Assembly (NCBI RefSeq): GCF_000143415.4
Contig: NW_003314317.1
Span: 937,183-1,001,182 of the forward strand
Source: Selaginella moellendorffii
Lineage: Eukaryota; Streptophyta; Lycopodiopsida; Selaginellales; Selaginellaceae
Reading direction: 5' to 3'
DNA length: 64,000 nucleotides
The notes beneath the pieces are model-generated. The model had not been told where the DNA came from. It did not search any database and saw only the letters and a list, made by a program, of their open reading frames with translations. Made by a program: the position numbers and the translations under genes. Below are positions 20,914 to 31,904 of the stretch, piece by piece; the first letter of the stretch is position 1, and every line of letters starts with the position of its first letter.

Positions 20914-22399
20914 ACAAGCAGCAGCCGCAGCAGCAGCAGCAGCAACAGCAACACTTGGTGTTCGTTCGTTTCGGTTTTTACGTCTCTCGTTCACGGTTGG
21001 TTTCTGGAGCAGATTGGAAACAGGTTCTCTTTGCTCCTCCGAAAGTTTGTCAGGCTCTAAGAGAAGAGTTTCTTCATCCTGTGCACAAACCAGAGAAGAA
21101 GATCGTGAGGCTCAATCAAACAAAGGCTGACAACTAAACCTCTATGTAAGTAAAAGCTTATTAGCTCTTGAGTTCCCGCTTCTTTCTTTCCGTGATCTAC
21201 ATTCTTTAACTTCTCCTTTCATCTAGCGACTTGCATATTCCTTGCCTCTCTACACACATATCATACGACTGCTGTAAACTACCAGTTCCGCCCCACTACT
21301 ATTCATTTATTTACCATCGCTAGAATTCCAGCAGTGCTGGGTTTCTATCTCAATAAAGTCATTCTTTTTTTCTCTTCTCTCTCGTGCATTTTTCCTCTCG
21401 CGCAGATAGGCTTTTAAGTTTTCATACGAACACGGAAGCATATATAAAAAAAGAGAGAGCTAAGAGCTAAAGAACATGGATGCAGCAGTGTTACCTCTTG
21501 AATTGGCTGGTATAAAGTCGAAATAGCAGTTCATGCAGAACAGCAAGCACTGGAAAGAAATTATCTCCCGTGTCATAGTACCTCCTGCAATACTACAGAG
21601 AAATCCCATCACCGCTACTAACAGCGAAAAACAAAACTGTAATATCGTTGATTAATGCTGCTGCCACTACAATGCAGTTTGGTCCACACCGGGGATTACA
21701 AGGAAGGACGTGCTCCGAATTATCTATTCCATCCAGGCATGCACGAAACTTAATCTATTGCCTATTATACTACTACATGCTTTGCACCTGAAACAAGGGA
21801 ATAGTGTAGTGTACCTTATAACGCATTAGAATGGTGTCCATTTATTGCATCCACTGCTTAACACCCCTGTGCCTGCAATACGTACCCCCCAAAGAAGTGA
21901 GAAACTTAAGCGAGAAACCGAAAGCAAGGAGAGAAAACAAACAACAAAAATAAAAACTTTGTACAAACTCTACGTACCATTTGTCAATTCTTCTAGTGTT
22001 TGCTTCTTAAAGCTAGCCTGCCACAAATCAAACGCCGATTCGTCGTGAGATCATACCAATATAATTGAGCAGCACGGTGATGTCATATATGTAACTATCG
22101 TGCCAAAATAACTTGGCACCGTGATTTGCTCGGATTTCACGGTTGACTCAAGCAAGCCTCTCCAAAACGGGGAAGAAGAAGCATAAACCTGTATTCAGGA
22201 GAATACTACATTACATTTGAGTACCAACAGTAGAAGAGGCCCGGTCCGGGAGAGACGACCGGCATACCACTGAAGGAAAAAAAAAAGAAGCCTTCGAGAA
22301 GAACTGGCGACAAGAAAATAAAACAAAGCTTTAGAAAACTGGGAGAAAGACAATCCTACTATACGAGGCTGCCAATCATTACCGGGGAAAGAGACGACG
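20914..22399. other. intergenic, 3' flank of the ZF-HD gene
   Basis: Begins with a CAG/CAA-rich run (20915-20954), likely in the ZF-HD 3' UTR, followed by AT-rich DNA. AATAAAG words near 21353 could serve in polyadenylation. No gene, RNA or repeat structure recognised between here and the end of UEV1. Confidence 0.45.
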
Positions 22400-23274
22400 T
22401 CAATGATGGAAGAAAGTATTCTCGGGCGGCTGCTGCAGCTTCTTGTTGTGAGAAGCTCCCATCTCACGCTTGAGCTGCTTCAGTATGTCCTCCATGGTGT
22501 TATCGCGTCGCCAGTTCGAGAGCAAAGAAAAATTCTTGGGTTCCACCTGAAAAAGCACAGCGAAAAGTTGATGAGCAAACCGAAAAAGCTTGTCTACAAG
22601 TAAGATCACTAATGGAAACACCAGCAAGTATCAAGAAAGAAAAAAAAAAAGTGCTTGTTGCACAGGTAAGATCACCAGAAGCTAGACCATGTATCAGGAA
22701 AATCAAAAAAAGAACAGCGAGTGCTTACTGCACAAGTAAGATCACTAGTGAAAACACCGGAGGCCGAGTGCTTACTGCACAAGTAAGATCACTAGTGGAA
22801 ACACCAGAAACTAGACCACAAAGCCAAGAAACAAAATGCGAGTGCTTACAGCTCCAGTCTCGCGATTAACGCAAGTCATGTTGATTCGCGAATGGAATCG
22901 CACACTTGGTGGCTTATCCGGATAGTCTTTGTCGCAGTACAACTTAAGCTGATAAATGCGTCCTTCGTGAACAGACTGCACAGAATAAATGAGAAAAAAA
23001 AAAAGCGAAAGAGTCAGTGCATTGTAAGAGCAAAGAAAGAAAAAAAAGAAAGAGGACATTGCTAGGCCCCAGAATTGTGCCAGTCCACGAACACATGTAC
23101 ACATCGTCACTGTCATCCATGCCCAAGCTCACAGACGCATCGCCAAGGCCCTTCTCCCCTCTCTCCAGCTCCTCGAGCAGCCGGAAATTCCTGGGAACTA
23201 GGGAAAGAGAAGAAATCATCCACGTACCCTTGGCGCCGCGAGCAATTTGAGACGATCAACTCACCTAGAGCCAT
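22400..23274 (-). CDS. UEV1: ubiquitin-conjugating enzyme E2 variant (UEV1/MMS2)
   Basis: Four exons (23274-23265, 23197-23058, 22975-22850, 22546-22400) give 140 residues. The first carries only ATG GCT CTA G. The protein reads [55 protein letters not shown] and [20 protein letters not shown], and ends [12 protein letters not shown]. This is the UEV fold. It lacks the catalytic cysteine of active E2s; the usual HPN/C region is replaced by RINMTCVN. It partners UBC13 to build K63-linked ubiquitin chains, used in error-free DNA damage tolerance and signalling in the nucleus and cytosol. Intron 2 has a weak GTCCTC donor. Intron 3 is filled with repeats. Confidence 0.94.
22580..22849 (-). repeat. 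tandem repeats copying the 5' splice region, inside UEV1 intron 3
   Basis: On the minus strand the word TAAGCACTCG(C) of the real donor (GCT|GTAAGCACTCGC) recurs in diverged units as GCAGTAAGCACTCGG, GCAGTAAGCACTCGC and CAACAAGCACTT. Each is preceded by GTGATCTTAC(T/C)TGTGC. Units are about 50-75 bp. The unit near 22770-22800 also shares CACTAGTGATCTTACTTG with its neighbour exactly. The array fills nearly the whole intron. Confidence 0.75.
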
Positions 23275-23431
23275 CCCAGCGTCTGCGCGATCCAGCAGCG
23301 AGCTGGAGGGAGCGAAAGGATCGACCGCCCCAACGGAAGAACCCTAAAAGTATAATCGAGAGATTTATTTTCACGGGCCCTTTATACTACTGTCCCATCA
23401 CTTTTTTTTCTGTGACGAATGCGATTCTTTC

Positions 23432-24771
23432 TCATTGTTTCTTCTTCTTCTTCTTCTTGGATTTCTTCTCGTTCTTGAGACGCTCTTGGTCGAGGAGCTC
23501 GGCTTCGATGCGAGCTTTCTCCTGTAAGAAGATCAAAGAAGAAGATTAAAAAACTTGCGTGAGAATTGGCGAGAGAACCTCTCGTTCGCGTTCCAAAGCT
23601 TCCGCACGGAGCTTTGCAGCTTCTTCCTCCTCAGCTCTTCTCTAAAATCCAAATTCACAGACACGATTACAAGTGTTGCATGTGAGCGTGGAAAGATCAA
23701 AACCTCTTCTGCAAGGATCTCCTCTCTTCTTCTCCAGTCGTAAGCATCTTGATCTCTCTTCTTTGCTTCAGCCTCCTGAAAAACGAAAGGAGTGAGAAAA
23801 ATGGAACGTAGACATGAAAGACTTTACCAGTTGCTTCAAGCGTTGCTGCTCTTTGTGTGCTCTCTCTTGCGCTAATCTGTTTCGCTCCGCGGCTTTCACT
23901 TGCTCACGTCCAGCCTCTCCCTTGTCAGTAACAAGTTTGATCTGGAGAAAAACGAAAAAGCAAAGATAGAACTTGGAAAACGGTCCAGGTTACCATTTGC
24001 CGGATAGTGTTGTTCGTTGTCAGTTGTACAGGAGTGTTGCCGTAGTCATTTCTATGAGTCACAGAGGCACCCTCCTGGCCTTGAACACACAGTAACAAGT
24101 TGAAAGAGAGAAACAAAAAAAGAAAAACAAAAGGATCCATCACAGCGATCGCAAGAGAAACTTAAAGACTTCTCGTACCAAAATCAAGATCTTGGCGATT
24201 TGTACATAGTTCCGGCTGCAAGCAAGATGCAAAGGAGTGTTCCCACACTCGCCTACAGCGTTTATTTCCGCCATCTTGTTGATTATCATCTTGACGAGTT
24301 CTTCGTCTCCTCTCAAGGCCTGAAAGAATCGCGAAAGAGTGATCTAGAGTTCATTAGCACACTTACCGCCCAGTGAAGAGCAGTATCACCAACGGCATTT
24401 TGCATCTTAACATCGGAGTTCCTGATGATAAGATACTTTGCCATTTCCACGTTTCGATTTTTGATCGCAATGAGCCTAGCATGCCAATCTTCAATAAAAA
24501 AAATCGCGAAACGAAAGATCCAAGAGATCCAAAATCTCTCGCGAAATTCTTACAGAGGTGTGTTCTGAGTGATGGGATTGGGGATATTGACATCCATCTT
24601 GCCCTCCACAGACTCGCGAACTTCATCGAAATTCTCCTCTTCCGCGGGTTCCCAGACCTCTCTCGGCTGCGGCTTCTCGGCGAATGGATCTACTTCCTGC
24701 AAAAACGAAACAAATCCCCTTCCTTACCATCCGCGAGATGGATCGGAGAAAGCTCTCACCGCCTCCGCCAT
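23432..24771 (-). CDS. ankyrin-repeat protein with coiled-coil C-terminus
   Basis: Nine or so exons run from ATG 24771 (MAEA|EVDPFAEKPQ) to a TGA at 23432. Ankyrin repeats are seen in MDVNIPNPITQNTPL, NSDVKMQNAVGDTALHWA, INAVGECGNTPLHLACSRN and HRNDYGNTPVQLTTN. Each carries the TPLH-type core. The C-terminal half is a charged coiled coil (KAAERNRLAQERAHKEQQRL onward) that ends in a poly-lysine tail. No catalytic domain is present, so a scaffold role is likely; the partner is unknown. One junction (exon 2 to 3, about 24552 to 24488) does not keep frame with canonical sites, so either a border or a base is wrong there. Closely packed: 157 bp to UEV1 and 107 bp to tRNase Z. Confidence 0.75.
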
Positions 24772-24878
24772 CGCGAGCGAGAGAACTAGGGCTTAACCTA
24801 GGCCTAGGCGCGAAAGGGATATGCTCCATTTCAAAATTGATGCCTTTGAATATCCGCGACGAGAGACCAATTTACACT

Positions 24879-26373
24879 CTAGAAGAAGCCTTCCGTGAGA
24901 GCATACGTCCGAGACTTGAGAGTTTCTGGGAGTTTCTCAATAGCTTCGATGATCTCCTGGAAGAAAAAATTTATGACGAGAAAGGATCTCTGTGAAGTGA
25001 AGTACCTGTTTGCTGTACCGCGCAGAGAAGTGGATGAGGAGAATCGCTTTGTTTTGGAACTTGTCAGACAATGCGACGATCTGGAACAGGACATTCGAAA
25101 GTTCTTGCTAGAATTTTTCATGAACTTGCCTCTGAAAGATGAGAGTGGCCGTATTCTCGAGCGTGTTCTACAGTTCCGCTATCATTGATGAATGTAGCCT
25201 GGGAAGGAAAAAAGAGATTTGAGTCTAGAAACTTTGAGATCTAGAGACCAAGTTTAACCTCCATGATCAGCAGCTTTGCACGTAAAACGTCGGCATTGTT
25301 CTCGTCCCCTATGAAATCCACTGTGGTGTCTCCCGTGAAAGCCACCTCTGGACTCCGAGTGACGTTCGTTACCTGTGCAAACAGCACAACTTTCGTGACA
25401 ACAATACACAATTCTGAGCTTACTTCCACGCCGGAGAATCGTAAAGACTTGATTTTGTCACCGGGAAGGCCCACGTATTCGGGTTTTAGTTTGTTCTTCA
25501 CAGCATAGATTATGTAGCCCTGCAAATGTGGAGTGCAGAAATGAAAAGGATTAGAAAGTGTTCCGAGCTCATGCAATCTACCTGACTGGGAATTACGTGG
25601 TACGTCTTGAAAGGCTTGACGATATATCCTTTTCCAAGATCATACTCTTCACCAATCTAGCAAAAGAACGTAAGCAAATAGCTTGAAAGAACTTTGGAAA
25701 GAACTAAAGGAGATAACTCAGACTAAGCTAGATTTTTGGAAGAACCACGAGAAAAACTTTCACCAACACTTTGGCAAGAGCTGAAAGAGCTACCTCAGAC
25801 TAAGCTATAGTTGTGGAAGAACCAGGAGAAAAACTTACATCAAGTCCGACCAGCTTCATCGAGAGTTCTGCTTGATCGAGCTCCCTGTAAACGTCGAAGA
25901 GCTTTTCCACGGTGGCTTTGATCGATGAAGGAACGAAAATCGTGGGAGGCTTCATGGAGTAGAGGCCGCGAGTAGCAACGTACATGGCAATCCCTCCCTG
26001 GAAAATTCACAAACAATGAGCCATGATCCTTCAAAAATCCATAGAAAACGCTTACAATGTGATCCATGTGAGAGTGAGAAATGAAGAGAAAATCCTGAGA
26101 GATCGCCCGCTGAGGACAGCGTCCAATATCAAACGCGATTTTCATGGATGGAACGATCACACAGGTCTCATGGCCGCCGATGGAAATACCTTCTACGGCG
26201 AACCCGCCCGCGTTCACGCTCGCCAGATCACGCCGCCCTCCGCGCACGCTCGATTTGAGCTTCGCGTCTTCCAGCGCCACTTCCTCCATTGCGAATCCCG
26301 CCGTCGCCCTTCCTAATCGATGCCTCAACCCTACAATTCTCAAAGAAAATGGGCTTCCCGCCATAGCCAGCAT
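24879..26373 (-). CDS. TRZ: tRNase Z, short form (tRNA 3' processing endonuclease)
   Basis: Eight exons (26373-26056, 25997-25839, 25656-25582, 25519-25424, 25372-25259, 25198-25130, 25080-25006, 24956-24879) give about 327 residues, all in frame. The metallo-beta-lactamase signature SHSHMDHIGG lies near residues 99-108, preceded by GGHETC and FDIGRCPQRA. Later come AFTGDTT, SGTVEHAREYGHSHLSE and LLIHFSARYS, the remaining zinc ligands and the exosite-side motifs of the RNase Z family. It cuts precursor tRNAs after the discriminator base. The first 28 residues (MLAMAGSPFSLRIVGLRHRL onward) are basic and free of acids, as in an organellar transit peptide. Met29 would give a cytosolic TRZ1-like form. 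Exon 6 ends with a GC donor (CAGAG|GCAAGT). Confidence 0.92.
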
Positions 26374-26394
26374 ATTGTGTTGTTCTTGCGGATT

Positions 26395-29300
26395 ATGGAA
26401 TTAGGGTTTTGGCGATGGCGTTGGCGCTGGCGCGCGATCTTGGCTCTGGCGGCGCTGCTGCTGCCGATCCACATTGGCGCTGCGATCTGCGAGCTGCCAG
26501 TGAGTAGAAAAGTGAATTTTGCTGCTCAAATCTCTGTCCCCAGGAATTCTCGCACAGGAAGCACTCGAGATGGATCACAAGGATGTCAAAGCGTGGCATG
26601 AATTCCGTGGATTGGTCACGTATCCGGAGTATCATGTTAGATGTTCCAAGCAACGAGACGAATTCCAGGTGAGCACTTGCTAGTCATCTAGTCATCTAGC
26701 AAGTTAACTTTGATTGTAGAATCCTACATTATATGGAGACGCTTACTTCGAGAGAAAAAGCTGTGGCTTGTACTCTGGACTTCAGCGTTCTTCCTCAAAC
26801 AAAGGACGACTTGATCTGCTTTGCTGACTCCGAGCTGATCTCTGGAAAAACGATTCTAAGTTTCCCAGTAAGTGGCCAGAAAACTGGAAAACCAGACTGA
26901 CATTGTCTTTCAGGTTGAGCAATGTATCACTGACAAGCTTGACGGTGGCTTGTTGGATGGAGCTCCTTGGGAAGTTAAGCTAGCGTCAAGATTATTGCGA
27001 GAAAGGTTAAACAGATTTTTCTTCTTCTTGTTCCATTGTTGCTAATTCTCGAGCACCAGGTCGCGTGGTGACACATCTAAATGGGCACTGTATATAAGTT
27101 CTTTGCCTAAATACGTGCCTCTTCCGCTCTTCTTTACAGATATGGTAGATTTGTAAGCTTTGCTGGGGCGCTGATCATCTTGTTCTATTTGCAGGAAATG
27201 AACAACATGGAGGACAGTTTTGTAGCAAATGAGGTCTTTGAAATGAGACGTTTTGCAATCTTGTCATTTTATGCTTTGCGTGGAGCAGACATTGCTCACG
27301 CCAAGTTTTCTGACTATGGTAAGCCAACTCAAATGTTGATCGACTTTTACAAATAGCTTTTTTAACAGTGTGGGCACTCTCTATTGCATTCAGTTTGGGC
27401 TGCAGTTTAGGAAACGGTGGAGGACACTATCTCTTTCCATTTCTGGGAATTACTGGGACTGGCAGCGAAAAAAATGGTTGTGTTTAAGTTCCAAGAACTT
27501 AGAAATTCTTATTTCATTTGTATGTTTTTTTTGACAGCAAAACTTACGCTTGAGAGAGGCACGCTCAAGGTCGTTGCGAGTCGTAATGAAAGCAGGGGTG
27601 CAGCCATTTCATTTTATCGCGATGGCACTCGAAGAACTGATGCATTCCTCTTTCAAGGTTCGTTGTGCGTATATCTTTCTCTAATGTTTGAACTTGAGAG
27701 CAGGGTTAATACTCAAATATGACGTTGTCGAGGGAGCAAGACTATTTTCCGGTTTAAATGTAACACACTTCCTTTCATCTTACACCCAATTTATTTTTCT
27801 ATTCATGCAGGACGTAGCTGAATGGTTTTTCTCGCGCTATGGTGGCGTCAACAGCAACAGAGTTCTGACGGTAAAAATCAGCAGGGATGCAGCAGAAACA
27901 GTAGAAAGTATGGCAAGTAGTGGGATTAAAACAGGCCTTTCAGTCAACTCGAGTGGAGTCGTTGCTCCGTCTTTGCTTTGCGTCGTCGCTTCACTTTTCT
28001 ATGCAAAGAAGGCGATTGATGCTCACAACAATAATTTGGGAGGCAAGGCACCGGCGGATTTTGCTGTAGTAGAGGATACAACGTGGGAGAAGGTGATGCA
28101 CGTGATAGCAGCGAAGAGTTTACACCCCGCGCTAGATGTGTCAAGCAAAAGCACAGAGGTGAATGAGATTAGTTCGGCATTTTCGTCTGCAGTTAAAGCT
28201 GTACAGGAACATATAGGTGGTCTAGCGGCTAGGCAGACAACAGATTTTGTAGAGGATCAGTTTCTATTACAAGCGGCAAGATGGGAAGGTATCGGTGCGT
28301 CCGCAGAAGAACCATGTTCAGCTTGTCGGTGGCAGATCGATAAGCAAGGATGGAATGACGTGGTTGCTATAGGCTTCAGGTCGTCTTTCAAAGACGTGCT
28401 TCGAACGGCTTTGTCAGAGCGTAAGCTTCCATCAAAAGCGGCTGTGAAAGATGACTCTGGTGGAGAGTCCGTTTCGAAGCTGAAAAGTGTAAGCATTTAT
28501 TGGTTACGCTTTGTTTTTCCGATTCTGACGTGCTTTTTCTGGCTAGTTCTCAACTTGGATGGACAAACACGGATTCTCCATTTCTGAAAAGCTAGCTATT
28601 ACGTCAATGAACGATACTTCCTACCAGAAAAACGCTGTCCGTGGTGTGCTCGTCTCGAGAGACATCGAGGAAGGAGAAACTCTTTGTATTCTTCCGGTAA
28701 GAAACTTGTGACGAGCGTGCTTTTACCCGCTTTTTTCTTCTCTAGCTTGAGGCAGGTCTCTATGATGGAAGTCCGGAGAGCGAAGCACAAAAGGATAGCT
28801 GGGATTTAGCTGCAAAACGACTCCTACAGGAAAAGTAAGCTTGTAACTGTGATGCTATTTTGATGACATGATAAATTGTTTACAGAGCATTGGGAAGGAG
28901 CTCCAAATGGGCTGATTATATCGCCATATTACCACGAGATATGGCATCACCACTATATCTGGACTCCACTGTATGTTGATTTTCTTTTTCGATCACAGAC
29001 AAAGCTTTTACTTTTCACCAGGACCTTCAAGAAGTGCAATGGATGCCAGTTTTACGGGAGGTGATTCAAGTGAGAAGATCCATCAAGAAAAGCTTTCAAC
29101 AATTCAAGTCTCCTCCATTTTCGTTCGATGACTACAGTAAGGTTATCGTCATGCTCTCAACCACGCTAATAGTGTGGTGCCTTTTCAGAGTGGGCCGTGA
29201 TCATGGTACACAGTCGTGCCTTCACTTTGCCAGTTCTTCCCGGTGACAGGTACTCCCACTACGTGCTGATGCCATTCATGGATATGATAAACCATCACTA

Positions 29301-30395
29301 CACGTACCAGGTAAGGAATCAACTCAAGCATTCAACGTGGGATCACACGCGTTTTTCAGGCAGACTGGATGTCTCAGCCCGTAATCGATCGTAAGCTAGA
29401 GATTATCGCCAAACGAGCATTAAAGAAAGGGGACCAGCTCTACGCTTCGTTTGGTCCTCGTTCAAACGACAATCTGTTTATGTACTACGGTAAGTTCTAT
29501 AAAAAAAACAATTTTTTCTCGCTAATAACATGATGTATCTTCTTCGTGGCAGGATTTGTGCTTGAAGACAACCCATTCGACTCTGTACAGATATTTTCCT
29601 CTTTTGAGGTGGGTCATCTATATGTGCTGAGCTAGCCGAGTTGAAAAGATTTTTGTTTCCAACCAGGATGCGACCTCTTGGTTCATTCAGGCATGGACAA
29701 CACATTGTCGCAATCATTTACACGACGCTGGCGCTTACCGGAACTGCAAACGAAGCTCATGGAGCGAGACCTGGCCCGTGGTGAAACACGCTATAGATGA
29801 TTTCGAGAGCGGGAGCTCTGGCCAGAGCAAGGAATGGTGGGAGCTCGTCTCACACTGGGCTGACATTGGATACCAGTACTTACCATATCAACCCGGTCCA
29901 AACGTCTACGCATTTGGCATCAGCGATCCAAGTCTCATCGCAGCTTTCACAGCAGCGTCAACTTTCGTCGAGTTTCCTGCCAAGAAAGCAAAGCCAGAGA
30001 CCAACACCAGCACCGGTTTTCTCGACGAGTTCTTCGCCTGCATCGAGAAGTTGCAAGAGAAGCTGATGGACAGACCTTTGCTGGGGAAGCACCCGTGCCA
30101 AGATCATCTCGTCTCGGCTCTAGCGCTGGAGAAAGATGGAGAAGCCATGAAGGACTTGGTCGCCAGAGTTTCAGTAGCTATACGCTGTGCTGAGATCCTG
30201 GCTACGCTGCCAACGAGCATCTCCCAGGATCTCAAACTCCTCCGAGAGAGAAGCCCACCGAGCATCCACATTCAGCTGGCGCGAGAGTTTCGGTACCGCA
30301 AGAAGTTGCAGCTCAAGGCAGTGATCTACAGGGTGGTGACTGGAACCAAGACGACGAACAACGCAGCGAAAGAGAAGAACTACTTTGGTACATAG
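26395..30395 (+). CDS. protein with two tandem SET/Rubisco-LSMT-like modules and signal peptide
   Basis: About 18 short exons can be joined in frame from ATG 26395 to TAG 30395, giving roughly 1,000 residues. The N-terminus MELGFWRWRWRWRAILALAA has the shape of a signal peptide. Module 1 has KLASRLLRERSRGDTSKWAL with YISSLPKYVPLPLFFTD, then DYVWALSIAFSLG, in the order of SETD3/LSMT proteins; its catalytic NH and YG motifs are poorly kept. A middle region with LLQAARWEGIG and FRSSFKDVLRTAL resembles a Rubisco-substrate-binding domain. Module 2 has AVRGVLVSRDIEEGETLCIL, SKWADYIAILPRDM, WAVIMVHSRAFTLP, MPFMDMINHHYTYQ and LKKGDQLYASFGPRSNDNLF then MYYGF, so its SAM and catalytic motifs look intact. 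Such enzymes methylate protein lysine or histidine. Two separate genes are possible, but the frame is continuous through 28500-28600. Confidence 0.7.
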
Positions 30396-30557
30396 CAACG
30401 AGGACCTTCGTCCGGAATGACAGAAGTTTTACAAGTAACAACAAGGAAGAGCAAAGATTGTCAGACAAAGCGAGAGCGAGAGCTTACTTCGACCGGAGGA
30501 GCGCATTCTTTTCATTCATTTGGAACCAAAAGAACGACGATGAAAGGTGGCTACTCC

Positions 30558-31382
30558 TCACGAGTAATCGCCGATGAAGTTACTGTTGTCCGCGCCAAGG
30601 CCGAAGAGAACTCCAGCATACTTCTCGGTGGATCCCTTCAAGGCCCCCTTTTTCAGCTTCTGGAACGCGCACGACGTAAGCAGGCTATCGGACCCGGCCT
30701 GGTGACACGGCCCAACGCGTTCCACCTCGAGCACCTCGGCCAGCCGGTTGAGACCCCCGTGGAGATTGTCGCAGAACTTCATGAGGTACTTGACGTCGTA
30801 GATCGTCGGGAAGTAGATCCGGAGGAGCACGAAGAAATCGGCCTCGCTGGGTGGCAAGTTCTGGCAAGTGAGCAGCTTGAGCAAGTAGCCAAAGTCGTAG
30901 CCGCTGTGGAAGGTGATCCAGTGGACGCTCTCGTTGAGGATCACCCCCGAGGACATGAGCAGCTCGCCGAATCGCTCCGCGTCGATGCCGTGCTCCTGGT
31001 TCTTCTGGAAGTCTATGCCGCTCTGCTTGAGCAGCTCGATCGAGTCGTGGGCGTAGACGTCCTCCTTGATGTTAAACTCGCGGAAGTTAAACTGCCAGAG
31101 GTAGGACTCCCGGGTAGAGCCAAAGGTGGGGAGATTGCCGTCCTCGTCAGAGAATGTGAGCCCGAGCTGGATGAGCTTGAGCAAATCGACGTTGGCACGC
31201 AGCATCTGGTACGTGCCCGCCTTGAAGCCAATGGGGCGGACCACCACACCCGGGAACTCGGTGTCCATGGCCAGGTATGGGAAATCGTCCACAATCTCGC
31301 GGATGAGCTTGAATTCCTCCTCCAGATTCTCGGCCCACACCTCCCGGATCCGGAGGGTGGTGCCCTTTGACACTGCGGACAT
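30558..31382 (-). CDS. CAF1: CCR4-associated factor 1 (CAF1/POP2), mRNA deadenylase
   Basis: One intronless frame of 274 residues starts at ATG 31382. The DEDD exonuclease residues are present: D40 and E42 in [11 protein letters not shown]163 in [11 protein letters not shown] and D232 in AGSDSLLT. Other family blocks are [41 protein letters not shown] and [16 protein letters not shown]. It shortens mRNA poly(A) tails as the catalytic partner of CCR4 in the CCR4-NOT complex, in the cytoplasm and P-bodies. Intronless CAF1 copies are common in plants, where many are stress-inducible. Its start faces the CFAP45 start across a 522-bp shared upstream region. The 3' end lies 160 bp from the SET gene stop (tail to tail). 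Confidence 0.95.
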   Translation of the reverse strand: MSAVSKGTTLRIREVWAENLEEEFKLIREIVDDFPYLAMDTEFPGVVVRPIGFKAGTYQMLRANVDLLKLIQLGLTFSDEDGNLPTFGSTRESYLWQFNFREFNIKEDVYAHDSIELLKQSGIDFQKNQEHGIDAERFGELLMSSGVILNESVHWITFHSGYDFGYLLKLLTCQNLPPSEADFFVLLRIYFPTIYDVKYLMKFCDNLHGGLNRLAEVLEVERVGPCHQAGSDSLLTSCAFQKLKKGALKGSTEKYAGVLFGLGADNSNFIGDYS

Positions 31383-31904
31383 CTACACTCCAGTTCTTTG
31401 GCGTCGCCGGATTCTCTCACCTAGAAACAATGCCAGCGCCTGCTGCCGTGCTGCTGCCGCCGCCGCCGCCGCTGCTGGAGATCAAGGAGATCGTCGCGGA
31501 TTATCGCTCCATCGCGCTCTTGGCGCTGAGAAAGAAAGAAGAGAATGTGGCAAACCCTAGCTCGAGCCAGGGGTCGAACCGGACCCACATTAAAGAGGAA
31601 GAACAGGGATTCGAAACTGGATCGGTTAGTTTGGATATTCGATAGGTATCGGATGGCTTTTGAAAAACGAGCGGGACAGGGATTCTAGGGTTGGGGATTT
31701 GAGATGTGAGGGCGCTCGCCCGCGCTGGCGCAACACTGGCGGCTGTCGGCATGCATAGGTCGTATTGATTCGCGCGTGAGCGTTTTGGCTGCCAGTTATC
31801 GAAGATCTGCGAGAATTTGGGGAGGTTTGATTCTCTGGCTGGATTTGTATCAAGGATTTATCGCTGTGTGTGTGGCAGGGTTATCGAACTAGAGTGTCAT
31901 CAAG
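31383..31904. promoter_or_regulatory. shared upstream region of CAF1 (-) and CFAP45 (+)
   Basis: 522 bp separate two divergent start codons, so it must hold both promoters. An AAACCCTAG word (telo-box-like) lies near 31553. A proline-rich frame (31430-31645, 71 codons) is open on the plus strand, but its CCG run and lack of conservation signals make it doubtful. Words like GGGTCGAACCGG (31571) and GGGATTCGAAAC (31607) resemble tRNA T-loops, but no tRNA folds around them. Confidence 0.45.

Noticed and set aside
26417-26500. Alternative ATG (MALALARDLGSG) for the SET gene
   Set aside because: Its frame leads, after the first junctions, to a stop in exon 3; only the frame starting MELGFW continues into the SET motifs.
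30417-31370. Plus-strand frame of 317 codons
   Set aside because: It lies antisense to the CAF1 coding region, which has a clear family match; the frame is a by-product of CAF1 GC-rich codon use.
31571-31622. T-loop-like words suggesting a tRNA or tRNA-derived SINE
   Set aside because: No matching D-arm, anticodon arm or acceptor stem could be drawn on either strand.
31430-31645. Proline-rich 71-codon frame between CAF1 and CFAP45
   Set aside because: Its length is due to a CCG repeat; no conserved motif, and it lies in a shared promoter region. Could be an upstream frame of CFAP45 but nothing supports translation.
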